From Anthopleura xanthogrammica (Eukaryota > Cnidaria > Anthozoa > Actiniaria > Actiniidae): DNA of 64,000 nucleotides. Positions 11,411 to 22,200 of this stretch are shown here, piece by piece. A program made the position numbers and the translations under genes. The DNA lies in the NCBI GenBank assembly GCA_964019055.1, contig OZ025224.1, forward strand, positions 4,353,376 through 4,417,375, given 5' to 3'. The notes under the pieces were generated by a model that was given only the letters and a program-made list of their open reading frames with translations, searched no databases and had not been told where the DNA came from. The number at the start of each line of letters is the position of its first letter. Within the stretch, counting starts at the first letter, position 1.

Positions 11411-11563
11411 ATATTTGTGAGTTCCATGTTACATCATCGTCGCCATGTTGGTCAATAATAATACAATACCACCAGCATGGCCGCCGTGGATTTGTCGTTT
11501 GAACCTCTTGGAAATACTTGCAAAGCATTTCTTGTTTGAATAAAATAGGTAGATTTGTTGCAC

Positions 11564-14500
11564 TTATTGGCAACCGTTAAATTCGGTACATAAACGTTTT
11601 CGTATAACCAAGTAGGCGTTAACATGAGCAGCTCCATGATCCTCAGGGCACTTGGCGACCTCAGCTTCGTAACGGTGATACAATTCATCGACGATTTTAG
11701 ATTTCTCTTCGGCAGAACGTGAATCCGATAATCCTGAGAAAAAGGAAAATGATGTTGAAGTAGAAACTAAAGAAACTGACTGACGTCCTGGCTGAGAAGG
11801 TACTAAATCAGCGCTCGCTCAATAACCCAAGCTGAATTTTTCATATATTTTAACTTAAGGTTCGAAGGTATTACAGCTGGAATTCTAGTTAAATCTGAGT
11901 ACCCGGTGCACATAAAAATGCACTTTGGAAACTACAGATGAAATTTGAATGACAGGGAACCCCAAAAATTAAGTTCCTCAATAGTCGATTGTCATTATTT
12001 CGTGTTTTCCATAAATATTTTAGCTTCAAGGTATCTTAAACCTTTCCTTTATCAATTTCTTGAAACAGATTTTCTGTAGTTCGCTTCATATTTTTATATG
12101 CGAGTGCTTTTTTTAGACCTCGTTCCTCATTCCTCGTTCCTCATTCCTCGTTCCTCATTCCTCGTTCCTCATTCCTCGTTTTCCGTTTCCCACTCCTGTT
12201 TTTACTAACGAGTTCAGCGATTTTCTAGCTGAGTGATTCTATAGTTATCACTCACCTGAAAGGAATGTGCTGTTGCCCCACGGTCGAAAACTTTCTACAT
12301 ATTTCTTTGCATGTTGTTTGGCATCTCCTTTTTCTTTCATCCATTTTTCCTTAAATGGACAAGGCACGATTTTCGTTTCTATGGAAACCAACTCAAGACC
12401 TGCTTTGACAACAGGCGAGTCAGGACACTTGAATGGCTTCTTAAACTCGTCTACCGTTCTGAAGTAAGAGATGAAATTGGTTTTATTAAACTCGTCCTGT
12501 CAGATAGAGGAAAGAAAGGAAGTATAGAGTTAATGACTGAGTCACACACCCACCCACCCACCCATCCATCCATCCACCCACCTACCAACCCACCCACCCA
12601 TCCATCCATCCATCCATCCACCCAGCCATCCATCCACCCACTCACCCACCCACCCACCTACCCATCAATCCACCCACCCATCCATCTATCCACCCATCCA
12701 TTCATCCATCCATCCATCCATCCATCCATCCACCCACCTACCCATCCATCCACCCACTCACCCACCCACCCATCAATCCACCCACCCATCCATCTATCCA
12801 CCCATCCACTTATCCACCCATCCACCCACCTACCAACTAACCAATCGAGCAACCGACTTATCAATCCACTAATCAATCAATCTCAATAGAGCTTTTAAGT
12901 GTGACGTCAATCGTATTGAAAAACGACTTCCGGGTCTAAGACGAAAAGCAGTTCTATAAAGATATTTCTTACTTTTTCTTCATGACAGGATTTGTTGTTC
13001 AAAGTTCTAATCGTTTCAGGCGGATGTTAAATCATTTAGCACATTTTTCCTTTTATTTTAGCGGTTTTTGTGAGCATTCCTAAAGCGGGCGCACGTCCAA
13101 TTAAAACCGTTTAAAGCCTCCTTAAGATTTCTCCCATTCTAAGCGTACGTACCTTGGTGAACATCCCGTCATCTGAAAGTGATTTCCAAAGTGTTGTTAG
13201 CGTTTGAATAACACATACTTTGGTGTCAAACGTGTGTCCTACATACTGGCCTTGTTCATCCACGGCTAACTCCGCAAGTACCATACTTCTTCCTTAAGAT
13301 GAATAGACCGCAGGGGAAATATCAGAAAACTAAAGTGTGTTCAGTCCTAGACTGAGACTCAATACCGATGGCATTACGGTCCAGCTGTGCAGGTTATTTC
13401 GTGAAAAATATTCTTGTAAAAGGAAGTGTAATGTTTGATCAGGCAAAATCAGTTCCCAAAACCTTACCTGGGCTAAGCTCAGCCGCTCTTTTCGTTAGAT
13501 ATAATTCCCAGTCTTTTTCGGCTTGTGCTCGGAACTTCTCCTTTTCCTCTGGTACAGTAATGAATAGGTGATATATCGTTCCAGTCATGTCACAAGGCTT
13601 GTCACGCAACCAATGTATACAAGTGGAAGAGAACCCTAATGTCACGCTATTACTTGGGAAACACTGATCGTAGAAATTTGTACCGCTGGCCATGACGAAC
13701 ACGTTGGGGAAGTTTATGAGATAACTGCGAGTACCAGGAATCAAACCTTGGATGGAAAAGCATAGATAAAAATGCAGATAGTAATGTGACGGGCGCCAGA
13801 GTCGCCTCCACGTTTGGATTAAAACTAACGCTTTATTTTGTTTTCAACGGTCGAACTGCTTTAGTAGCAAAGCTGATCTTTCATTGTGAATAAACATCTA
13901 GCTCCGATTTCAATGTCGTGATGTTTGTCTGTTTAATATTAAGAACCGATCGTGGGTCACTCGGAATTAATCGGTAACGTATTTAACGAGGCCCCAAGGA
14001 CTTTTAATGGTGTCTTTGAATAGCTGACTTATAAACGAGGCTAAGCCTGTGCAAATGAGTCTGTGGTCTTCAAAAACAGCGGTTTGCATCGAATGCGAAA
14101 CTGCTCTATTTTAAGGGGGGACTTACCTATTTACCAGCCACAGTTGCTATGGAAAGTATGTAAAAATGTCTAAGAGGTTTTTCTTATATTATAATTTCAT
14201 AAGTAAGATCAATTTGTGAAATGGACCATTTTTGATATGTGTGATGACGTCATCACTCTTGCGTCATTCTTGACGTCATATTTCTTAAAACGTTAGAGAA
14301 CAAGCGAGCAATTGGTCAGTTTGACCCCAAAATAAACAAAATTATAGCTGATATGAATTGGAACAAAGTTGAGCATGGATTTTACTCTACGTTATTATTA
14401 GATATATTTAGATTTAAAAATTTCAACATGGCTTGGTAACCTGGCCTTTTCACCGTTTTCAAAAATAATGCTTAACTTTGTTTAAAATTATGTCAGGTAT

Positions 14501-17500
14501 GATTTCGCTTATTTGTGAGTCAATCCGATCAAATGCACGCTTGTTTTGTTATTTTTAATAAACTATGACGTCATAAATTGCGTAAGAGGGATGACGTCAT
14601 CGCACATATCAGAAAATGATCCATTTTACAAATTGATTTTATATATGAAGTCATAACATAAGAAAAACCTTTTAGAGATTTAAATACTTTCCATAGCAAC
14701 CGTGGCTGGTAAATAGGTAAGTCCCCCCTTAAACTGAGTCGATAGATCTTGATACAGTTTGTCGAACGTAATTGATACAGACGTCGTACTTCTCATGAAC
14801 TTAATTCACGGTATTAGGTTCGGCTTATGAGAAGATCGGCGTTTAAACCGGACCTTACCTTGTGTTCTCAAGAACACAGACGTGAAATCATTGACTGGTT
14901 GGTCCTCGTAGATCACATTGATCGCCAGTTCAGCCCCATATTTTTCTCGTATGGCTTTGACGCATGCGTAGATTAGAATCATCGAAGTACCACCATCAGC
15001 CGTCCCATAATCCACTAGGGTCACCACAGACTGTTTTTCTAGGGCCATAGCATCAAGTTCTCTCAGAACCAAAGGGGTCGCCGTTTTAGCCACTTGACGA
15101 GTAGTAATGCTATGAGTTGAATAACATCCAGAACCGACCTCGCCGTACGGAAAGTGACTATGAGGAACCTGGAATGGATCAAAGTCAGTGCATATTTACA
15201 TGAAGTCCTAAAAATTGATGCTTAAGCAAAGATCAATAAATTTGCATGCATTAGCTAGTGACTCATCATTTTACCAAGGCTTGCCACCTCGCTCAAGTAT
15301 TTTTTTAAAGAAACTCAATCAACACCAGATCTAGATATCTGCAATGATCAAACAAATTTGGAAATATGACCTTGGAATTCGAAGCTTAAAACGGCTGTGA
15401 TCAAAACGCGGGCCGCGGACTGCGGGCTGCGGGCTGCGGGCTGCGGGCTGCGGGCTCTGTCTGGATATATATCCTTTAAATATGAACAGAAATAGAGGAA
15501 AAGCAAAAAATAGAAATGCCTATGATCAGATAATCTTTTCACATGCTTTGCACAAGACATGGTAAATTAGCTTGAAGAGTGTGACCTACTAGAAATAAAA
15601 TGTGTTCAATTTTACTGATGTACATCAAAATAATGATAAGCTTATTACAGTGTCAATAAAAGTACAAGAATTTCGATCTCGTTTTGCAATATATATATAT
15701 TATACTCATTGTACTCGTGTTGTTTGTGAATGTCTTTAGTTACTCATCATTTCTTAATTGAGGTTCGTTTATTTTTATGACAGAAAAATTCACCTAGCCC
15801 CAAAGAAAATCAACTTCATATTTTTGGAGCTGTGTTATCTGCTATCAATTCAATGAGACTTGGTGCCACAAATACTTCGAGTGCCGCTATCGTATATCAT
15901 GATCAGTTTACTCAGTAAACCCTTTTCTAAACACCATTTCAATGCAAAATCTATTTGTACCTTATAAAACTGTCAAAATTCGCTCTTGCATGTATTTGGA
16001 AAATAAAACTTGTTTCCCGAAGAAATATCACTTGGTTTCACATTTTTCTGAGTCGGATTTTTTTCGCTCACGCCCTTGAATGTGGAGTCTTCCTTTTGGT
16101 CGAGGGTCGAGGGTCGAGGGTACCACGTCGAGGGTCGAGGGTACCATGTCGAGGGTCGAGGGTCCCAAGTCGAGGGTACCATTACAAATAAACAGAGAAA
16201 CGTCATTAAAAAATATTGAAATAAAATATAAAATAAAATATGTTTAAATAATGGCCGTTTTGGCTTGCTTTGTAGCGTTGTACTGTGTTTGTCAGTCATC
16301 ACTTCGGCAAAGGTCACGTACACGTTGTTAATAGTCGTCACGCTCCTCCGCGTGAGACTCAAAAATACAAATATAGTTCAACATTGTAAGAGTTATCCAA
16401 AATAGCCTATCTACTTCTGCAGTTTGTCAAAAAAGTATAAAACTTCCTTAGCGGAATTAAACCCTGAACCTTGTTGAGCACGATTCCAATAAATATACTG
16501 TAACAGGATACAATATTATGTCAGGTAGCCTGCTGTGTATTATTACTCGGGTTTTTAAAATCGCAAATTCAAAACTCACAAACCTCCAATGCGTGATCAA
16601 GTCGAATATCTCGCTTGTTTTCTAGAATTTTTAACTCAAACTCATTATACAGAAGCGCTTGAATCTCAGCTTTCTGTAGATGTATAATTTATATACCTTT
16701 CTGAATTATTTTACTTACAAAAAAACGGCAATTCGTGTTCTTACGACACAACAAAATGTGTTCAAAAATGCTAGACTTTCTTTCAATCCCTTAATTTCAA
16801 CTTATTAATTATTATAACTCGAATAGACCGAATATGACTTGTCCATTGCTCTTCAAACTTCCCACACAACTCCGTCATGTTATGTAGTTTAAGATGATAC
16901 CACATTTATAGCATTAAAAAAATTTAAAGCAAGCTCTTTGAATTAAATTTTGTAAAATCATAAATTCAAGCAAAGGTGTACGCTTATCATGTACTGCAGC
17001 CGAGCATGTTCCGAGCATCCTCCGACAATCCGGTACCACTGATAATTGATCTCCAATGTACTCTCCGATGCCAAAACGGCCATTATTTAAACATATTTTA
17101 TTTTTATTTCTCAATAATTTTTAATGACGTTTCTTTGTTTATTTGTAATGGTACCCTCGACCCTCGACATGGTACCCTCGACCCTCGACCCTCGACCAAA
17201 AGGAAGACTCTTGAATGAGCTGAATCATGTTATCCTCGACCCTCGACGTGGTACCCTCGACCCTCGACCCTCGACCAAAAGGAAGACTCCGCCATTGAAC
17301 TGCTGGAAATGGCGCTATATAAACAAATTATCATTATAATTGTAGAAAGAGAAAACGCGCGCGCGCGTCTGTGTGCAGTTATAAAGCACGCCGCTATTTA
17401 TCTGACAGCAAGTTATATTTCTTTGTGCGCGAAGATATTATATATTATTCAACGTTTGTACATAGTTATTTCTTTCTCACTATAGATAGTTCGAAGTATA

Positions 17501-18141
17501 TTGATGTTCAATTAAAAGGGCTGTAATCTGATATTTGGAAGGAGTACTACTAAAGTATTCGTGGCACGAAGTCCCGTTCATCATGATAGTAGATAACAAA
17601 GCCCCAAAAAAATCTGAAACTGCACTTTGCTTTCTTTGAAGTGATTGTTTCCATCTCCAAAGACCACCATTTTCAAGAACTGTCTTATATCTAAAGCGTT
17701 GTAAAGGTTTTATCTTGATTCGAGACTATACTTCGAATATAGAGCATTTAAAAAATCAACAGATCCAAAAACTGACTCAAAAATCTGAGTCAAAAATCTG
17801 AGTCAAAAATCTTTAAACATCGCCTTCATTCCCAAAGCAGCTGTTAGGGACAAGGGAGCACGGCAGAATCCTTTTCGAATGCTGGATATTTTTATATCGT
17901 TAAATAGATATAAGATCAAAATAATCAGCATTCAAAAAGGATTCTGCCGTGCTCCCTTGTTAGTTTTTGACACCGCCGTGATTTGCCACCTTGTTTGCTC
18001 TGTTGGCTGACCTTAATTGTATAGCGATCCCTGATATAAATTCAAGCTATCTAGCTATGAACCCTGCTTTTAAAACAGTAGTATTATGGTTTCGTCTGAA
18101 TTGAACCGAATCATACTTACAAATGGTTTGTTTTCTTCCAT
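11564..18141 (-). CDS. SABATH-type carboxyl methyltransferase, copy 2
   Basis: Exons (minus): 18141-18121, 15168-14859, 13746-13468, 13292-13153, 12496-12256 and 11733-11564. Exons 1-5 match copy 1 in length and phase, and no stop or frameshift was found. The SAM motif [17 protein letters not shown], the FYDQCFP loop and the HWL motif are all kept. Substitutions against copy 1 include D47A, L53Q, N68T, F119Y and D122N. The copy-1 stop TGA reads TTA here, adding nine residues (LCTEFNGCQ) for 386 aa. Both copies look able to work, so this is a recent paralogue pair rather than gene plus pseudogene. Its intron 1 is enlarged by a 1.2-kb element and neighbouring sequence. It faces CENPS across a divergent promoter. 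Confidence 0.86.
12115..12190. repeat. ATTCCTCGTTCCTC minisatellite, right arm
   Basis: Alternating CATTCCTCGTTCCT blocks repeat about four times. The left arm has a single unit (about 6530-6548), so the array grew after duplication. Confidence 0.8.
12545..12838 (-). repeat. ATCC/ACCC microsatellite (right arm)
   Basis: Counterpart of 5773-6155 in intron 4 of copy 2. It is shorter and more interrupted than the left array. Confidence 0.93.
14111..14732. mobile_element. TTAA-flanked element with ~130-bp inverted ends
   Basis: TTAA at 14111-14114 and 14729-14732 bracket GGGGGGACTTACCTATTTAC and its complement. Inverted similarity runs on through CCATAGCAAC and TGATGACGTCA. A TTAA duplication is known for piggyBac-type elements. 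No transposase is present. It is absent from the left arm. Confidence 0.7.
15408..15460 (+). repeat. GCGGGCT short tandem repeat
   Basis: About six 7-bp units in an AT-rich background, in right-arm-only sequence. Confidence 0.85.
16086..17288. mobile_element. 1.2-kb inverted-repeat element with GTCGAGG arrays
   Basis: The ends read AGTCTTCCTTTTGGTCGAGG and complement. Inside them are short tandem GGGTCGAG/GGTACCA units, then inverted sequence through GTTTAAATAATGGCCGTTTT. The right terminus is doubled (ends near 17213 and 17288). No transposase frame was recognised, so it is probably non-autonomous. It sits in intron 1 of methyltransferase copy 2. Confidence 0.7.
17850..17960. mobile_element. 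Hairpin MITE in methyltransferase intron 1 (right)
   Basis: Right-arm counterpart of 1692-1802, same 111-bp length. Confidence 0.75.
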
Positions 18142-19220
18142 TATATTGCCAGCCTTCAAGAAACAGCAAAACAACCAGTTGGTAGAAAGAGGTTTTGAGA
18201 CGATACTTGACACGTCACCAACAGACTTGGTCTATGACGTCATTGGGGTGAGCGGACTTCGACAGTTCTCAAAGAATCTAAGGGAAGATAAGAAGGAAGT
18301 GTCAATGGGTAACGATGCAATATTTAGGCATCTTTTTCTCTCCAAAACTGAAAAACAACAACACACTTTGCTCGTAAAAAAAGATACGTCTCACCCCGAT
18401 GACGTAAGCAAAATACTAGGTTTCTGGCGTGGTACTGAATCGAGAGTGACTGGACGATAGCTTTTTCGAAACTTCAAAGCCCCGTAAAAAACTTTCTCTG
18501 CTAAAGTTACAAATTTAACTCGACAACCTCTAATCTGCACGAAATTGCTTTCATTTACAAAAAGCATTAACTAAAAAGATATCAAAAATTCTTACACAAG
18601 AGTAAGGAAAAGCTGTTGGATTTTAGCACGTGTGGTATCTTTTAGGGGTGCGCGATTGCCGATTACAATAAACTTAATGATTTTTGTTTTAAATGATTTA
18701 TCTTATGTTTGAAAGTGGCATCTTTTAAGGCTAAATTTAAACCAGGACCAAGCCCAAACTCTCTCTTTTAGTGGTTCAATTAATTTTTTTTCGACGATCA
18801 TCCCCACCCTTTTTTATTTTATATCCCCCCCCCCCCCGCCCCAGGTCCTATAGGTTAAGAGTTTGCTCCTAGCTAGAATCTGCGTATGGCAGTCATTCTT
18901 TAAAAAAAATTATCTTAAAGATGAATCGGCTTGTTCGTGTTCAGTGACGTGGTTAATTACAGCGTATTTTGAGTAACCGGCTCTCAATAAAGCCTGTTTG
19001 GGACTTTGAAAGTACGTAGGGTGGTTAATTCAACTTGTTCTCAAGTAATGGAGAAATTAGAAAAGATTTAAATGCGATTTCTGCTGTTCTGGCTTGCACT
19101 AACTGAATAAACCTAAAATTATTTTGAAATTGTATGCGTGGGTTACCTGTGGTAACTTGCGTGCTAGTAACTATTTTGGGTTCCCTGTGGTAGAATTAGC
19201 GCGGGAAAAACAAATCCAAG
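18142..19220. promoter_or_regulatory. Divergent promoter: methyltransferase copy 2 / CENPS
   Basis: 1079 bp between the two start codons. The CRE palindrome TGACGTCA is at 18235-18242, 94 bp from the methyltransferase ATG. The middle (about 18353-19095) shows no clear match to the left arm. Poly-C lies at 18826-18837. The CENPS start sits in CAAGATGGCGTC, a YY1-like context. Confidence 0.5.
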
Positions 19221-22200
19221 ATGGCGTCTGACGAGGAACAGGATTCAGAATATGAATCCTTGGCCTATCAACAGGTAAACATGGCAGACACCCTCATTTC
19301 TTTGATTATGAATGAGTCTTATAATATCCTAGGTGGATTAATGTACGAAATAAGTTCTCGTACTTGGACATTTTATTGAAACTTCTGCTTGATGATCTTT
19401 TTTTTTAGAGAATCAAAGCGGCATTGCACTACACTGTTGGACGAATATGCGAGCAGATAGGTACAGAAAAGATTAAGTTATTTAATATAGAGTCATTCAA
19501 ATAAACCTGGTCATTACCAATAGACCCTAACCCTAATGACGTTTCATACCTAAACTACCATAATCCTTTTCAAAATCTCTTCATAATAATTCAAATGAGT
19601 GAAAATAATTAGCACAACAAAAAAAGCTACCGAAAGGGATTCTGGAAGTGTAGGTATAAAACGTCATCATGCTTCAGGCTTATTAGCTGTTATTGTTTAT
19701 TATACGTGCAAAGGAACAAAAGGAGACAAAACGTTTACCATATAATAATTTGTATTTGATTAATAAGTACAGTAGTGCCCAGGTTTATTGGAATGAATAT
19801 TATAAATGATATTACCCTCCCCCCCCCCCCCTTTTCCCCTGTCCCAAAGGGTGGATTTAGGGAATGGACTGGGTGGTTAGCCAATCCGTTTGATTTTAAA
19901 AACAGAGGTAAAGAGTCATATATATTCTAAAGAGGTTCCATTAGCTATATATTGGCTTTCTATGTAACAGCCACCCCCTTCAAATCATACTTGATCTGTT
20001 ACTCAGGGGGTTGGTCTCCACACAGTTCACGACAAATTTAAAAAGGATGATCATGGTTCACAGAAATTATAAAGCATTTAAATTTAAGAAAATTCCCGAT
20101 TTACGAAGTTTAGAAGATGTTTATCACAGATTGCAAAAATTAAAACATTGTGTTCCTATTTCACACAAATATCCCTTACTGCCTTTTGGTTACTGCTTCC
20201 CATGTATTTCAAAGGACTGCTTTATTGTGCATTTCAAAATATTTTAATTTTCGATATTTTGTTACATAACTTATGTAAAATTTTCTGGTTTAGGGTCAAT
20301 TTTTTTGTTCATACTATTTGTACTAATGCTTCATGAAAAAAAATCAATATGATTTATATGTATGACACTACAGTTTCCAGTTCTCTGTTTCTCAGGGTTA
20401 GCCTTGATTTTGTGTATTCATGTAATCCAGTGAAAGCCCAAAGGGATCTCAAAGTGGTTGTATTCTTCAAGTTGTGCATTCTTTACTTTAATGTTGGAAT
20501 TTGTGAATATTCGGATTGAAGAGACTTGAGTCTTATTTTCCTCGATCTAACAACTTTATTGCACTCTATTTTTTTTCTTACACTGAAACCCAGGCCGCCG
20601 CGACCACAGGAATCTATCTATCTATTAGATCAAAAATATAACAACAAGATGTTTCTTTTTTCTTTTTTGAGTTCCAACACGGATGCTGAAAATGAAATGA
20701 AGCTAACCCTGAGTAGATGAGTCTGTAACTTGAAGAGAAATAGAGGGCATTTGGGATTTTGAAAATGGTCTATTGCTTACTATCAATAGATGTCACTTCC
20801 GGTAGTATCTCTGTTTTAACCAGCTTGGAGAATGTTGGAGGTTGTCTGTGTATCTTGTTTTCTGGTTTCATGTTGTAGAAATAGTCAGACAGAATACTTT
20901 GAGGAGTTATTTTGACATGATTTGACTTAAGAATCACTAGTTGCCCCCCAGTCAACCATTGGTTGCCCCCCAAATCAAATCCAGAAAAGTCACGTGATTG
21001 ATAGTAAGCAATTGTCTGCTCTTTTTTTCATCAATATAATAGATTATATAATATATTTATTATAAATATTAAAACATTCTTATTAAAGTGCCTATGACAC
21101 ATCTGACAATATTCTCAGTATAAAATCTACATGAGATGAGTGGTTCAATGACCAAAAGAAATGATATATTTTGAGTGATGCTTCTTGAAATTATAAAGGG
21201 TTTTCCATGCCATATGCTAATGGCTGTGATGTCAGGGGAGCCATCATTTAATATACAAAACCTAACTGGTAAAGATAAATTAAATTTGCAAAAGATCACT
21301 GTTTTATCCATGGCTTTCATAAGAATATTTGCTAATTATTTTCCGCACAGTAGCCAGTGTTTTAAATTACAAGGAACAACAAATAAACCTTAAAGCCCTC
21401 TTTGACGTCATATCATTAGCATATAACAAGAATAAACCTTCATAACTTCAAGATACATCACTCAAACTATGTAATTTTTTGGGGCCAGTCAACAGCTCAA
21501 TTCATGTAGAATGTATTCTGAGAATATTGTCAGATAGGCACTTTCAATAAGGATGTTATATTGAATAATGGTCCAAAATAATGTTGATTTTACAGGTGAA
21601 GAAACTGGCATGCAATACTCTCGACAATTTATTGCAGCTTTGACTGAAACTACGTATCGACAATGTGGTAAGGCAGGGTATCAAAATATATTACTGCTAT
21701 TTTCATAAACATGCAAACTCTGTAGTTGCAAGTTTCCCATTGGAATTTGGTTTTTCACTGCCGCCCGTCAAAAATATAAAAGGTACCGACTGATTATTTT
21801 TGATTATCGGTAAGGGAAAAACCAAAGTTCAGTGTGCAGCATGCAGCCACAGAGTTTGCATGTTTATGAAAATAGCAGTAAGCAGTATTATGTTGTTATT
21901 GCCATCATTGATCATCATCATCATCACCGATCACCATTATTATTATTACCATCACCACCATTAATTATCATCATCGCGCGTTATCATCAAATTATTTAAT
22001 GAGCAGCCAGATTGTCAGATTCCATTTTTTTATTTAAAATTGCAGTAAAAAATCTTTTCATGATTTAGGAAATTAATAATAACTTTCTGGTTTTAATTTT
22101 GTTTCACAGAATCCTTTGCGGTAGATCTTGAATTATTCGCCAAGTAAGTATTATTTATTATAATTATTGTTATTATTATTGGGAATCAAGGGTGGTGAAG

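Larger units (their letters stand above)
11425..19770 (-). repeat. Right arm of large inverted duplication
   Basis: Reverse-complement partner of 119-7290. It is longer because of private insertions: a TTAA-flanked element (14111-14732), a 1.2-kb terminal-inverted-repeat element with neighbouring sequence (about 15400-17300), and about 220 bp near 19485-19706 that interrupts the match to the left arm. The outer end at about 19770 falls inside CENPS intron 2, so the breakpoint cut that gene. Confidence 0.9.

Noticed and set aside
18086..18460. 124-codon plus-strand frame upstream of CENPS
   Set aside because: It overlaps methyltransferase exon 1 and the promoter, has no known motifs, and is not kept in the left arm.
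19524..19535. Telomere-like CCCTAACCCTAA
   Set aside because: Only two units; no sign of a chromosome end or interstitial telomere block.
1..19770. Assembly artefact explaining the inverted arms
   Set aside because: The arms differ by substitutions, array lengths, a lost stop codon and several private insertions. Long reads should still confirm it.
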